A stretch of DNA of 64,000 nt from Pseudanabaena sp. PCC 6802. Its GTDB lineage: Bacteria > Cyanobacteriota > Cyanobacteriia > Pseudanabaenales > Pseudanabaenaceae. How positions within the stretch are numbered: position 1 is the first letter of the stretch; the number at the start of each line of letters is the position of its first letter. The stretch covers positions 1,247,966-1,311,965 of the forward strand of contig NZ_KB235914.1 of NCBI RefSeq assembly GCF_000332175.1, in the 5' to 3' direction. Position numbers and translations under genes: made by a program. The notes beneath the pieces are model-generated. The model saw only the letters and a list, made by a program, of their open reading frames with translations, had not been told where the DNA came from and did not search any database. Positions 44,035 through 54,089 of the stretch are shown here, one piece after another.

Positions 44035-45402
44035 CTAGCTAAATCGCTTAATCTCGACTCCGTTACTCACAACCACGAGTTCTAAAGACAAAGGCCCAGA
44101 AACGAAAATTGATTCTTTAGCAACCGCACGCACCTCAAAGCCAGTTTTATACTGCCCGATTGTTTGTAAAAGATCTGAGATGGCATCCGTGGGAAAACTT
44201 CCGACATTGCCAGTGATCGGATCGGCTAGTATCTCTTTGCTGTTAGCACGGAACCTCACAAGGGAAAACAGACGGCTGACTCTCTCTGCCATTTCCTGCG
44301 GTTGCAGGTTGGGCTTAAATTGCAATGAGGCAATTACTTCGCCTTTATTAAATATCTTGCGATTCGGGATGACATCGACAGCGATCGAGACCTTATTCTC
44401 GCGACGCAGGTAGTTACGAGTGGAAAGAATGCGCATGACGTAGCTGCCGCCACCTTTAATGCTTTCAATCATGCTATCTATATCGGATTGCTTCACCTCG
44501 ATGACAGCATCTCCCATATCTCCTTTGGTTGGCAGGTATAGCAGATTGCGGGCTTGCAACTCAGCCCGCTGTAACAGCGCATAGACGGCTTCCTTTGACT
44601 CCTGCGGCGATAGCCCTGGTCTAATCACCGTTGATGCCAGAACCTGCTCGGAGTTGATTGCCACATTGCCCAGACGGAAAGCTTCGATGTTTTTGGATAG
44701 AACTTCTTTACTGGCTTCTAGCTCCTTAATTTCGCTACCCAGCTTTGTCACGTTCTTCTCTAGTTTGATGCGTTGCTCTCCCAATGTAGCAATCTGTACT
44801 TGGGATTCTGCTGCTTGTTTGCTCAAAGCATCTCGTTCCGTTGTCAGGCGATCGCGCTCTTGCTTTAATTTATTCCCCTCTGCAATCAGGTTATCTCTTT
44901 CCGAGCTAAGACCTTGTACGCGATCGCGCAGTTGCTGTTCCTGTAGCTGTACTTTTGCCAACTCGCTATTTGCCTGCTGGAACTTTGCCTGCACTGCTTG
45001 CAGCCTGGCTTGTGTTTCCGCCTGCCTGTTCACCGCAGTAGATAAAAACTTATTAATTAGATCGAGGCGATCTTGCGCTTCTTTTCTTTTGGTATTTGCA
45101 TTACGCAATTCCTCCTCGACCTTTTGCTTCTCCGCCTTTGCATTTTGAAGTTCGGCCTGGATGCGCTCGTATTCAAATATACCTTTACGCAACTCGCTAT
45201 TAGTGGCAAGTAAAATTCCAAAGGTGGAGGCAGCGATCGAAGCCCCAGTCAAAATCGTCACTAAGGTAGCTGTATTGCGAGGTCTGAGATTAAAAATACT
45301 GAGCCGCGATTTACCAACTTTTGTGCCAATGCGATCGCCCAGAGTGGCAACTATGCCACCCAAGATTAAAATCGCTAGAACTAGCATATAGCCGCCAGCC
45401 AT
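44035..45402 (-). CDS. DUF3084 family membrane-anchored coiled-coil protein
   Basis: A 455-residue protein with two N-terminal membrane helices (MLVLAILILGGIVATLG and TLVTILTGASIAASTFGILL) and a long coiled coil (about 75-235) rich in E, Q and K. A C-terminal globular DUF3084 domain follows (NLLYLPTKGDMGDAVIEV, SIAVDVIPNRKIFNKGEVIASLQF). It is widely conserved in cyanobacteria and probably a cell-envelope factor; the function is not known. Start ATG 45402. Confidence 0.9.
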   Translation of the reverse strand: MAGGYMLVLAILILGGIVATLGDRIGTKVGKSRLSIFNLRPRNTATLVTILTGASIAASTFGILLATNSELRKGIFEYERIQAELQNAKAEKQKVEEELRNANTKRKEAQDRLDLINKFLSTAVNRQAETQARLQAVQAKFQQANSELAKVQLQEQQLRDRVQGLSSERDNLIAEGNKLKQERDRLTTERDALSKQAAESQVQIATLGEQRIKLEKNVTKLGSEIKELEASKEVLSKNIEAFRLGNVAINSEQVLASTVIRPGLSPQESKEAVYALLQRAELQARNLLYLPTKGDMGDAVIEVKQSDIDSMIESIKGGGSYVMRILSTRNYLRRENKVSIAVDVIPNRKIFNKGEVIASLQFKPNLQPQEMAERVSRLFSLVRFRANSKEILADPITGNVGSFPTDAISDLLQTIGQYKTGFEVRAVAKESIFVSGPLSLELVVVSNGVEIKRFS

Positions 45403-45657
45403 GCCTGCTCCTTACACCTGATGCTGCAATATTAGCACTTGCGTCGCCCCTCACCTGAACAATGGTTCTTAGCTTCTAGATATAGTGGTTAACTTCCAGC
45501 AAACAGCTTTTCCAAAAGCTTGTGCTGCAAACACTTCAGTACGTAGCATCTATACTAACTGACTTCCAGACTGCCGCACATCAATATTTCAGAATTCCAG
45601 CCACCTTTCCTGAAATGCTATCATCTACCAGTCAGGATCGAGATCTTAACTGTAGAT

Positions 45658-47130
45658 ATGACCACTACTACCCCGGTAAAAACTAAGTACGAAGCTGTGA
45701 TCGGCTTGGAAACGCATTGTCAACTGAGTACCGCCACTAAGATATTTTGCGGTTGCTCGACCCAGTTTGGTTCTGCGCCAAATAGCAATGTCTGCCCTAT
45801 TTGTTTAGGGATGCCTGGTGTATTACCCGTCCTGAACGAAAAAGTTTTGGAATATGCGGTCAAAGCCTCTCTGGCACTTAACTGCCAGATTACGCCCCAT
45901 AGCAAGTTCGATCGCAAGCAATACTTTTACCCTGACTTACCCAAAAATTATCAGATCTCTCAGTACGATCTCCCGATCGCTACCAATGGCTGGCTGGAGA
46001 TTGCCCAAGAAGATGGCACCACCAAGCGAATCGGGATTACGCGCCTGCACATGGAAGAGGATGCGGGTAAGCTCGTCCACGCTGGCTCCGATCGCCTCTC
46101 TGGTTCCAGTCATTCTCTAGTGGACTACAACCGCGCTGGCGTGCCGTTGTGTGAAATTGTCTCCGAGCCGGATATTCGTTCTGGGGTAGAAGCGGCTGCC
46201 TACGCCCAGGAAATGCGCCGCATTCTGCGATATTTAGGCGTATGCGACGGCAATATGCAGGAAGGTTCCTTGCGCTGCGACGTAAATATATCGGTGCGCC
46301 CGGAAGGATCGGAAAAGTTTGGCACTAAGGTCGAGATCAAGAATATGAACTCCTTTAATGCCATTCAACGGGCGATCGACTACGAAATCGAGCGCCAAAT
46401 TGAAATTTTAGAGTCGGGAAAAGGCAAAATCGTACAGGAGACCCGCCTGTGGGAAGAAAATACGCAGCGCACGATTAGCATGCGTTCTAAAGAAGGTTCC
46501 AGCGACTATCGTTACTTCCCCGAGCCGGATTTAGTCGCGATCGAAGTTCCCGCAGCAACGCAAGCACATTACCGGGACGAGTTACCGGAACTACCAGCCT
46601 CGAAGCGCGATCGCTACCAAAAGCAACTGGGTTTGAGTGCCTACGACGCGAACCTGCTGGCAGACGATCGCGGTGTAGCGGAATATTTTGAGGCAGTACT
46701 GACAACTGGTGCCGATCCCAAACAAGCCTTTAACTGGATTATGGGAGATATTACAGCTTATCTAAACGAGCATAAACTCAAAATTACAGATATTCCTCTG
46801 ACTCCCTCGATTTTAGGCGAACTAATCGCTCTGATCGGTGACGGAACGATCAGCAGCAAAATCGCCAAAGATATCCTACCGGAGCTATTAGAGAATGGCG
46901 GCTCTGTCAAATCTCTGATTCAGAAGAAAAACCTGACAGTACTCTCGGGTGCCGAACTAGAGAAAGTAATCGATGAGATCCTGGCTGGCAATCCCAAGGA
47001 AGTAGAGCAATATCGAGGTGGCAAAACCAAACTACTGGGCTTTTTTGTGGGGCAGGTGATGAAAAAAACCCAAGGACGCGCTGCTCCGCAAGTTACGAAT
47101 GAGATGTTAACCGTCAAGCTGAATGGATAG
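45658..47130 (+). CDS. gatB: Asp-tRNA(Asn)/Glu-tRNA(Gln) amidotransferase subunit B
   Basis: The tRNA-binding and kinase subunit of GatCAB, which amidates misacylated Glu-tRNA(Gln) and Asp-tRNA(Asn). The family hallmarks are [61 protein letters not shown] and [14 protein letters not shown]; the tail YqeY-like domain ends the protein. Full length, 490 residues. The next gene overlaps its last eight bases. Confidence 0.96.
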   Translation: MTTTTPVKTKYEAVIGLETHCQLSTATKIFCGCSTQFGSAPNSNVCPICLGMPGVLPVLNEKVLEYAVKASLALNCQITPHSKFDRKQYFYPDLPKNYQISQYDLPIATNGWLEIAQEDGTTKRIGITRLHMEEDAGKLVHAGSDRLSGSSHSLVDYNRAGVPLCEIVSEPDIRSGVEAAAYAQEMRRILRYLGVCDGNMQEGSLRCDVNISVRPEGSEKFGTKVEIKNMNSFNAIQRAIDYEIERQIEILESGKGKIVQETRLWEENTQRTISMRSKEGSSDYRYFPEPDLVAIEVPAATQAHYRDELPELPASKRDRYQKQLGLSAYDANLLADDRGVAEYFEAVLTTGADPKQAFNWIMGDITAYLNEHKLKITDIPLTPSILGELIALIGDGTISSKIAKDILPELLENGGSVKSLIQKKNLTVLSGAELEKVIDEILAGNPKEVEQYRGGKTKLLGFFVGQVMKKTQGRAAPQVTNEMLTVKLNG

Positions 47131-48034
47131 TGGTTTGAGCGATCGCGAGATTAAAATCGCTGTGGTGGGAGATATCCACGAGCAATGGGAGCCTGAAGAT
47201 GGCATTGCTTTACAGCGCTTAGGCGTAGATTTAGTTCTGTTTGTCGGCGATTTCGGTAATGAATCGGTGGAGGTCGTGCGTGCCATTGCCACCCTCGATC
47301 TCCCCAAAGCCGTCATCCTCGGTAACCATGACGCTTGGTATACCGCCTCGGAATGGGGTAGGCGCAAATGCCCCTACGATCGCAAACAAGAAGATCGCCT
47401 GCAGCAGCAAATCGATCTGCTCGGCCATACCCACGTTGGCTATAGCTACCTCGATTTCCCCAATTTGAACTTGTCGGTCGTGGGCAGTCGCCCTTTTAGT
47501 TGGGGTTCCTCGGAATGGAAAAATGCCGAGTTTTATCGCGATCGCTACGGCATCGAAAATTTCGAGCAATCCACGGCACGGATAGCTCAGTCCGTTGCTG
47601 CTGCCGCTGGTGAAGTAATTATCTTTTTAGGACATAATGGCCCCTTTGGACTCGGCGATCGCCCTACCGATCCCTGTGGCAAAGATTGGCATCCGGCGGG
47701 CGGCGACTACGGCGATCCAGATTTTACCGAAGCGATCGCGAAATCCCGTCTGCTATGCAAGCAAATTCCCCTTGTCGCATTCGGCCACATGCACCATCGC
47801 CTGCATCACACCACCGAACTGCGCCGCCCCATCGCGATCGACCCAGAAGGTACGATTTACCTCAATGCCGCCGCCGTACCCCGCATAGTTAAGACATTAC
47901 AGCAGCGCGATCGGAACTTCTCATTGGTATCTATGCAAGGGGGCAAGGTCGCACGGGTATCTCTTGTGTGGGTAGATCGGAACTATAGCATCACATTGGA
48001 AGAGATTCTATATGAATCCCAAGTAAGGGTTTAG
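47123..48034 (+). CDS. TIGR04168-family metallophosphoesterase
   Basis: A 303-residue calcineurin-like protein found in cyanobacteria and plants. Metal motifs are [46 protein letters not shown] and [12 protein letters not shown]. It overlaps gatB by eight bases and is therefore translationally coupled to it. The substrate is unknown. The final codons coincide with a short repeat (GTAAGGGTTTAGCATTTG). Confidence 0.9.
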   Translation: MDSGLSDREIKIAVVGDIHEQWEPEDGIALQRLGVDLVLFVGDFGNESVEVVRAIATLDLPKAVILGNHDAWYTASEWGRRKCPYDRKQEDRLQQQIDLLGHTHVGYSYLDFPNLNLSVVGSRPFSWGSSEWKNAEFYRDRYGIENFEQSTARIAQSVAAAAGEVIIFLGHNGPFGLGDRPTDPCGKDWHPAGGDYGDPDFTEAIAKSRLLCKQIPLVAFGHMHHRLHHTTELRRPIAIDPEGTIYLNAAAVPRIVKTLQQRDRNFSLVSMQGGKVARVSLVWVDRNYSITLEEILYESQVRV

Positions 48035-48198
48035 CATTTGCGCGATCGTTCGCAACGCGATCGCCACCGATGCGATCTCTCCTCTGCATCGTCTTTCTTC
48101 TTCGCCCTGCTCCTCTGGTGGAAACCACGGTAAGGGTTTAGCATTTGTTTCGATAGTCTTCGCATCAAACACAAGCATTATTCACAAATGCTAAACCC
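48023..48198. repeat. Short repeated motif, two direct and one inverted copy
   Basis: GTAAGGGTTTAGCATTTG occurs at 48023-48040 and 48130-48147, and CAAATGCTAAACCC occurs inverted at 48185-48198. It spans the gap after the TIGR04168 gene; the inverted pair could form a hairpin. Downstream runs of GCGTCCGC-type short repeats follow to about 48243. Confidence 0.65.
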
Positions 48199-48249
48199 CT
48201 GCGTCCGCTGCGTCCGCACCCCTGCGTCTGCTCTGCGTCCGCGCTCTAT

Positions 48250-48915
48250 CTATCCCCCCACCTGAACCTCTGCGGTATCTGGCTCCAAAATGGGAGGACG
48301 GATACATAGGTAGACTAACGGCCCAAATAGAGGGATGGTAGAGGCTAGAACGAATAGCTGAGAATCTTCTAGGCCGCGCCTTGACATATCATCGCCCAAG
48401 ATCCAGCCAAACATTAACGATAGAAGGCAAAAATCTAATCCCATTACGTGAATAAATCGACTGGTACGCCATTGCTGAGCAAAATCCACTAGATTGCCAA
48501 ATCGAAAACCATAGAATATGAGAGCGATCGCGGCAGATGTCAACAAAATACCCAACCAGCGAGAATCTAATAACTTAATTAATCGATCTTTCTCGCCCAT
48601 AAAACTGGGATTGCTCTCTCTCAGTGCAAAATAGGGTAATAAGCCAAATGCCCCAATACCAAAGGATAGTAGTGCAAACGGCCATGCTCTCACTTTTTGT
48701 CCTCTGCCATCGGCAAACAGGACGCAGGCATAGATAAAAGGCCAAATGCCCATTAGATTAAATAGCGTAACTACCCAAGCGTTAATGCCATCCCACTGTC
48801 CCAAGGCAAGCTTTTGAATTAATGCCAAAGTGTCGGGGTGATCGGGGGGAGCTAATAAAAAGGCATAGGCAATAAATCCTAACCATAGCAAGCCAAATCC
48901 AAGCTTTTTTTCCAT
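48250..48915 (-). CDS. Multi-pass membrane protein, uncharacterised
   Basis: A 221-residue integral membrane protein with about six hydrophobic helices (LGFGLLWLGFIAYAFLL, LFNLMGIWPFIYACVLF, PFALLSFGIGAFGLLPYFAL, LGILLTSAAIALIFYGF, MGLDFCLLSLMFGWILG and ASTIPLFGPLVYLCI). It looks like a conserved cyanobacterial/plant plastid membrane protein, but I cannot name the family. It lies downstream of the cellulose synthase gene on the same strand, 80 bp apart. Confidence 0.75.
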   Translation of the reverse strand: MEKKLGFGLLWLGFIAYAFLLAPPDHPDTLALIQKLALGQWDGINAWVVTLFNLMGIWPFIYACVLFADGRGQKVRAWPFALLSFGIGAFGLLPYFALRESNPSFMGEKDRLIKLLDSRWLGILLTSAAIALIFYGFRFGNLVDFAQQWRTSRFIHVMGLDFCLLSLMFGWILGDDMSRRGLEDSQLFVLASTIPLFGPLVYLCIRPPILEPDTAEVQVGG

Positions 48916-48995
48916 AATTAAATAAGATTACCTGTGTTCTGTTGTCTTAATGAGTGTCGAGTCCCATATGTTTTTCAGTTTTTGAAGCGATCGCT

Positions 48996-51344
48996 CTAGG
49001 TCTGAGTAACTGCGATCGCGCTGATTCCATTTCTCTTGCCAAATAATGCTCGAGGTCGCACCAAACTCCTAAACAACAGCCACAAGGATAGTAATTCACC
49101 AGGCGAATTTTGGCGCTTCCATTGACCGGGGCGGCAGAATAGCATCGCTACTAACTGCCGGTGTTGTGCTAAGGTTACCTGTTCAAACCTCACAGTTATG
49201 CATGGGAATTCGCCATCAAAAGTTGATTGGGTAATTATCCCTTTTAGCTTGATTCCCTCTTCCATGATTTCGAGGACGATGGGTATAGCTTCACCCCTGC
49301 GGAACTGAGGTATACCTGACTGGGTAAGCAAAATTTGCGCTCCTACTTCCGAAATCGCTGCTGTAGTACCCCAGAAAGTATTGATAGGAGCATTACTGCC
49401 ATTTGTCGGGAATTCTAATTCAGTTTGGGTATGAGAATCGCGAGTCGATAATTCTGGATTGTAGCTGATGCGCACAACCCTTTGCAGCGTGAACCATTCA
49501 TACAAATCTGGTTTAGGTAAGTCCAACATCACGAGCAAAGCAATCCCAATCAACACCAGATTATAGCTACTCCAGATCCACCCTAGAGATAATCCTTTAT
49601 AGTTAATGTCATACCCAGCGGGGGAAATACGCATCATGCAATTGCCCATATTGCGCCATAGACTGACTGCCGTGAGGACGAACAGAGCAATCAACGGCCA
49701 TGCCAGCGACCAATTGAACATCAGGCGATCGCGCTGACTGCCCTTGGGCGTAACCTTAAAGCCTTTCCCAAACGGCTTGAACATCGTCTGAATTACCGTA
49801 GCAGCTAGAGGGAAACACAGCACCACATCATAGATATCCGATAGGAAAGAAGAACGGCTGCGGTAGCTGAGCCATGAGAATACAGTGAGATGTACTAGAT
49901 ACTGCGGTAAGAAGTAGAAAATAATCTGTTCAGTCGTAGCGCGGATAGGGATAATACCAACGAACGAATAGGCAAGGGGCATTAACAAAAATCCCACCCG
50001 CGACAAACTGGTGAACCAATGCAAAATCCCCGTGAAGTGCGAGAGGCGCTGTAATGGCCGCAAACCAGGAATGGTAAGGGGATTTTCATCAATGAAAAAG
50101 GCTTGCAACGTCCCCTGCGCCCAACGCAGTCTTTGCGTTGCTTGCGCTCCCATATCTTCGGGGGCGGTGCCCGCGCTTAGTTTCTCATCTAAGTAAATGA
50201 GGCGATAACCTTTTCCTGATAAACGTACCGCAGTGAAATAATCCTCTGAGAGAGAACTCGTCACAAATTCGCCACCAGTACTGAGCAGGGCACTACGCCT
50301 CATCACAAAAGAAGTCCCAGCGCACACCACGCTATCGGTGCCGTCGCGGACGGGTTGAATTTGGCGGTAGAACACCTCTTGCTCTGGCACCAGGATATTC
50401 TCTAAGCCCAGGTTGCGGGCGATTGGATCGGAGTTGTAATAGCTTTGCGGTGTCTGAACCAGTGCCACCTTGTCGTCTTGAAAGAATCCTACGGTGCGCT
50501 TAAGGAAATTGCGTGTGGGGACGAAATCCGCATCGAAGCACGCGATCAGATCGCCATGAGTATGCATTAATGCATTATTCAGGTTCCCTGCTTTGGCATG
50601 TTTGTTGTCCTGGCGACAAACATATTCGCAGCCTAATTCCTCTGCCAAGGCTCTAATCTCCTCCCGCCGCGTGTCGTCGAGGACGTAGATGTTTTTGCGG
50701 GGATAGTCCATTGCCTGACAGCCAATAATGGTGCGACGCAGGATAAATGCCGGCTCGTTATAAGTGGGAATCATTACATCTACCGATGGCAAAAATTCCC
50801 CCTTTTCCACCGCCATCGCCATTGTGTCGGCATCGGCGCGTCTATCCCTAGCTTGTACCAGCAGAAATAGCTGGAGGACACCGTTGACAATCATCAACAG
50901 TTCCAGAATAAATAGACCTACACTGAATACACCTTGCAGAGGGGTTCCTAGATTTAGCGTCCAGAGCGATCGCCAGATCACGTAGCGAATTGTCAAAATC
51001 AGTAAAATTGCCACGACGACAAAGCGCGACCATACTCGGGGCTGGGGCGAAATTTTAGTAATCGCAAACGTGATGACTGTCAGGGCGATCGCTGGCGCAA
51101 TCAGGAACTCACCCGTCGCCATCGGCACCTGCAGCCAGATGGGGGGATTTTTTTGAAACCATTGATACTGGTCGATCAACTTTTCAATCGTACCTTCACC
51201 AGCGAACCAGCCCACCACAACTAGAGCGCAGGCCAGCACTATGCCTAACATGACTAAAGTAGCCGTTTGGGGGCGAAAGACTCTCCTGATGTCAGAGTTC
51301 GTCCAACCAGGATGATGTAACTTGGAAACACTCGCGTCTTCCAT
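48996..51344 (-). CDS. bcsA: Cellulose synthase catalytic subunit (UDP-forming), GT2 with PilZ domain
   Basis: A 782-residue membrane glycosyltransferase that polymerises UDP-glucose. The GT2 core shows DVMIPTYNEPAFILRRTI, VLDDTRREEIRALA, CFDADFVPTRNF (DxD), SLSEDYFTAVRL (catalytic Asp) and QATQRLRWAQG (QxxRW). Transmembrane helices flank it (about 30-150 and 430-640). A C-terminal PilZ-like segment (GEAIPIVLEI, FPCITVRFEQV) would bind c-di-GMP, although its RxxxR arginines are not clear. No bcsB/C genes are adjacent, which is usual for cyanobacteria. Confidence 0.9.
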   Translation of the reverse strand: MEDASVSKLHHPGWTNSDIRRVFRPQTATLVMLGIVLACALVVVGWFAGEGTIEKLIDQYQWFQKNPPIWLQVPMATGEFLIAPAIALTVITFAITKISPQPRVWSRFVVVAILLILTIRYVIWRSLWTLNLGTPLQGVFSVGLFILELLMIVNGVLQLFLLVQARDRRADADTMAMAVEKGEFLPSVDVMIPTYNEPAFILRRTIIGCQAMDYPRKNIYVLDDTRREEIRALAEELGCEYVCRQDNKHAKAGNLNNALMHTHGDLIACFDADFVPTRNFLKRTVGFFQDDKVALVQTPQSYYNSDPIARNLGLENILVPEQEVFYRQIQPVRDGTDSVVCAGTSFVMRRSALLSTGGEFVTSSLSEDYFTAVRLSGKGYRLIYLDEKLSAGTAPEDMGAQATQRLRWAQGTLQAFFIDENPLTIPGLRPLQRLSHFTGILHWFTSLSRVGFLLMPLAYSFVGIIPIRATTEQIIFYFLPQYLVHLTVFSWLSYRSRSSFLSDIYDVVLCFPLAATVIQTMFKPFGKGFKVTPKGSQRDRLMFNWSLAWPLIALFVLTAVSLWRNMGNCMMRISPAGYDINYKGLSLGWIWSSYNLVLIGIALLVMLDLPKPDLYEWFTLQRVVRISYNPELSTRDSHTQTELEFPTNGSNAPINTFWGTTAAISEVGAQILLTQSGIPQFRRGEAIPIVLEIMEEGIKLKGIITQSTFDGEFPCITVRFEQVTLAQHRQLVAMLFCRPGQWKRQNSPGELLSLWLLFRSLVRPRALFGKRNGISAIAVTQT

Positions 51345-51580
51345 CTTTAAACTTTTACTCCTGAGCGATCTAATGTGCGATCGAAGCGATCTTGCTTACA
51401 TAAAGATTAGTACGCGAACATAACTAATTTAGATTACCTAATTGGTATTTTTTGTTTCGTAGGACGTACTAACTAAACAAACATACCCAAATTGCATATT
51501 GACTTTATACCAATTCTCTAAATTCCAGCTACGGACAGTGCATCCAAAATATATGCTCTTCTCGTGTATAGATGCGATGA

Positions 51581-51680
51581 TATAGCGCTTTTCAATTGAG
51601 AAAGGGTTTGTTTATGGGGTGCCCTTCTTGGGGGCAAAGCCCCCAAACCCCCTTCTCGTTTTCATCTGAAAACCGCTATA
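51581..51680. repeat. MITE-like element, family A, copy 3
   Basis: Its 100 bases run from TATAGCGCTTTTCAATTGAG to ATCTGAAAACCGCTATA, with the hairpin CTTCTTGGGGGCAAAGCCCC in the middle. This is the shortest full copy and the likely basic form of the family. Confidence 0.85.
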
Positions 51681-51830
51681 GCGCCGATTCGGAGGTGAAA
51701 CCCCTACACCCCCTCCTAAGTCTAGTCGCGACAGCTATAAATTCAGTAAATTTTCGCTTCTATGACAATCTGCTAATTTTGTCAAGTTCTACAGATACTG
51801 CGTAGTTTGAGATAAGTTGGGTAAACTACA

Positions 51831-53417
51831 ATGTTGGCAGCCGTAGAAAAAGGTATGCCTTTACACACAGATATTCTGAGGAGTGGAAAACTTAAAATGG
51901 CAGTGTTTACCGGTACTGATGCCAACGACAATTATTTAGCTACGACTGAAGGTGATAATGCTCGGGGACTTAGAGGCGATGACACTCTGATCGGCAACGT
52001 CGGCAAAGATACGCTCAATGGTAATGCTGACAACGACCTTCTATTTGCTGATAGCTTAACCCAAACCGCAGGCGGCAACGACAGTCTCTTTGGCGGTCAA
52101 GGTGCTGACACCCTGGTAGGCGCTCGTTTTGGTTTTAGCGCCGATAGCTTGGGTGGCAACAGAGATGGAGATTTGTTGATTGCTTCTACCAATGGAGGTA
52201 ACACTCTGTTTGGCGGTCAAGGGAACGACACGATCTACGGTAGCGTCGCTAATGCCAACACTATGAACGGCGACATCGGTGACGACGTTGTTATTGCTGG
52301 TAACGGTAACGATCGCATGTTAGGTGCGGATGGTAACGATACCCTCATCGGCGGCAGGGGCAACAACGACATGTTCGGCGAAGCTGGTAACGACCAGTTC
52401 CAATTCTTCACCGCAGTACCACAAGATTTAGTAGCATTCACGGATGCCGAGCAGGTAGTCAGAAGCAGAGGTGGTTTTGGTGGCTCTGACACGATTTTCG
52501 ACTTTGCTACAGGCGACACGATTTCAATTTCACAGCTAGACCGCAATGCCACAGTCACGGTCGAGACGAACTCCGCAGGCGCAGCGGTCATTACCATTAC
52601 GGGTACGGCTAGCGATGGTACTCCAGCGAATCAAACCATTACGGTTGTGGGTGTAACAAAAGATCAGCTATTGGCACCAGGCGCACAGTTGCTCGCAGTA
52701 AACGGTAACTTCATCACCACTAACGATACTGTAAATACTGGTGATGGCAGCAAGTCTATCTTCACGGTAGGCGATGGTCAGCCTGGAGCCAATATTGGGG
52801 GCAAAAATTTGGTAGGTAGCCCTACTGCCGATACCTTTACCGATGACCCAACTGCTGCAACCACTGCTGACGGTATTCAGTTAGTTACTACCGTTAACGA
52901 CGACACCCTAACTGGTAATGCCGGGGATGATTTTATGAGTGGTAGTGCTGGCAATGACATTATTCGCGGCAACAGTGGCAGAGATACCTTAGTCGGCAAT
53001 ACGGGTTCCGACACGCTCACGGGTGGCTCTGGGACTGATTTCTTCAGGTTTGTTAACTTCAACCCCGGTGAAATCGATGTCATCACCGACTATAGAGGCT
53101 CGGTTGAAGGTACTCCCGAAGACTTTATCCAGGTTAGTGCCGCAGCATTTCGCGGTTCGCTAGTAGCCGGACAGAAGGCTGGCGCTGCAGCCCCAGCCAA
53201 TTTCTTTTTTGCGTCCGGTGCTGGTGGAGTAGAAGGAATCAACTCCGCTGCTCCCATTGGTACTTCCGCTTTCTTTTACGACACTGTGGGTGGCGGTGTT
53301 TACTTTGACCAAGATGGTGGGGGTACTGGAACCAGGTACGTCCAGTTTATTCAGCTATCACCAGTTCCTGCACCAGGGTTTCGGGTTGGTCCAGCTTGCA
53401 TTCAAATTATTGCTTAG
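51831..53417 (+). CDS. RTX-type calcium-binding repeat protein
   Basis: A 528-residue secreted-type protein with hemolysin-like nonapeptide repeats (GGxGxDxLx) at residues about 50-185 and 345-405, for example GGNDSLFGGQGADTL and GSAGNDIIRGNSGRDTL. Each repeat block is followed by a beta-rich capping region (FDFATGDTISISQLD; INSAAPIGTSAFFYDTVGGG). No lytic or enzymatic domain is visible, so a surface or S-layer-like role is possible. ATG 51897 (MAVFTGTDANDNY) may be the real start, as the first 22 residues are atypical. Confidence 0.88.
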   Translation: MLAAVEKGMPLHTDILRSGKLKMAVFTGTDANDNYLATTEGDNARGLRGDDTLIGNVGKDTLNGNADNDLLFADSLTQTAGGNDSLFGGQGADTLVGARFGFSADSLGGNRDGDLLIASTNGGNTLFGGQGNDTIYGSVANANTMNGDIGDDVVIAGNGNDRMLGADGNDTLIGGRGNNDMFGEAGNDQFQFFTAVPQDLVAFTDAEQVVRSRGGFGGSDTIFDFATGDTISISQLDRNATVTVETNSAGAAVITITGTASDGTPANQTITVVGVTKDQLLAPGAQLLAVNGNFITTNDTVNTGDGSKSIFTVGDGQPGANIGGKNLVGSPTADTFTDDPTAATTADGIQLVTTVNDDTLTGNAGDDFMSGSAGNDIIRGNSGRDTLVGNTGSDTLTGGSGTDFFRFVNFNPGEIDVITDYRGSVEGTPEDFIQVSAAAFRGSLVAGQKAGAAAPANFFFASGAGGVEGINSAAPIGTSAFFYDTVGGGVYFDQDGGGTGTRYVQFIQLSPVPAPGFRVGPACIQIIA

Positions 53418-53450
53418 AGCCGCGACGAATTGGATTGCGGGTCTTATGGT

Positions 53451-53482
53451 GGGGTAAGTAGTAGCAACTTACCCCGTTTTTC
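53451..53482 (+). terminator. Intrinsic terminator after the RTX gene
   Basis: GGGGTAAGT (53451-53459) pairs perfectly with ACTTACCCC (53467-53475) across a seven-base loop, followed by GTTTTT. It stands 34 bases after the RTX stop codon. Confidence 0.88.
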
Positions 53483-53490
53483 TATGGAGT

Positions 53491-53904
53491 CTAAGCGCAA
53501 CAAACTGGTTCGGCAGTTTGCGGAAACTCGCCAAACGTATTGGAATCTGCCAAGACTGTATAGACTTCCCAATCCGCACCATCTGGATCTTTCGTCCAGA
53601 TCTTGTCTTGCAGGGCGTAACAGCAAGTAGTTTGCGTTTCGGGTTTAATCGCTAGATCGTTCTGCTGGAGGCGATCGCTAGCTAGTGCAACCATCTCCGA
53701 TGACTCTACCTCAATCCCCAAATGATTTAACTTTTCAGTAGCACCTGGGTTTTCCATCAGGACGAGTTTTAAAGGGGGTTCGGCGATCGCGAAATTAGCG
53801 TAACCTGGATGGCGCTTGGCTGGCTCAGTACCAAAGAGCTTGCTGTAAAAGTCTACAGCGGAATCGAGATTGCTGACATTGAGCGCTAATTGAATGCGGG
53901 ACAT
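53491..53904 (-). CDS. ArsI/CadI-type glyoxalase-fold metalloenzyme
   Basis: A 137-residue vicinal-oxygen-chelate protein of the ArsI/CadI family. ArsI is a C-As lyase that removes methyl or phenyl groups from trivalent organoarsenicals. RIQLALNVSNLDSAVDFYSKLFG opens the fold, LNHLGIEV provides the His ligand, TTCCYALQDKIW has the vicinal Cys pair that binds arsenic, and DPDGADWEVY the Glu ligand. No ArsM or transporter is near, but a palindrome lies upstream. Confidence 0.87.
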   Translation of the reverse strand: MSRIQLALNVSNLDSAVDFYSKLFGTEPAKRHPGYANFAIAEPPLKLVLMENPGATEKLNHLGIEVESSEMVALASDRLQQNDLAIKPETQTTCCYALQDKIWTKDPDGADWEVYTVLADSNTFGEFPQTAEPVCCA

Positions 53905-53968
53905 AAAAATTAATCCTCCATATATTGATTAATATCTATATTTGGATATGTCAATATTACGGCAAACT

Positions 53969-53988
53969 ATATTGATGTGTGTCAATAT
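53969..53988. promoter_or_regulatory. Palindromic operator upstream of arsI
   Basis: ATATTGA and TCAATAT form a perfect inverted repeat around six bases. A related ATATTGATTAATAT lies at 53922-53935 next to the arsI start. The spacing and AT content suit an ArsR/SmtB-type repressor, though no repressor gene is intact nearby. Confidence 0.6.
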
Positions 53989-53996
53989 ATAAAGCA

Positions 53997-54089
53997 TGAA
54001 GTTATCTAAACCACGTGAGTTCGGGTTAATCCGAAGGCAGCAAATTCTGGTCAATGGCAATCAGCAATCGCAGGTTTCTTGGGTTGGTA
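53997..54089 (+). pseudogene. Small open frame cut by the second IS copy
   Basis: An ATG directly downstream of the operator begins MKLSKPREFGLIRRQQ and stays open into the IS at 54090. Rejoining the flanks across the TTGGTA duplication extends it to about 42 codons, ending at a TAG near 55615. I do not recognise it. It may be a lost divergent gene of the arsenic locus or a chance frame. Confidence 0.3.

Noticed and set aside
44654-45391. Long plus-strand frames opposite the DUF3084 gene
   Set aside because: They are Ser/Leu/Cys-rich antisense readings of a coiled-coil gene, with no homology pattern of their own.
51980-52400. Short tandem DNA repeats
   Set aside because: They are the coding sequence of RTX nonapeptides in one long open frame.
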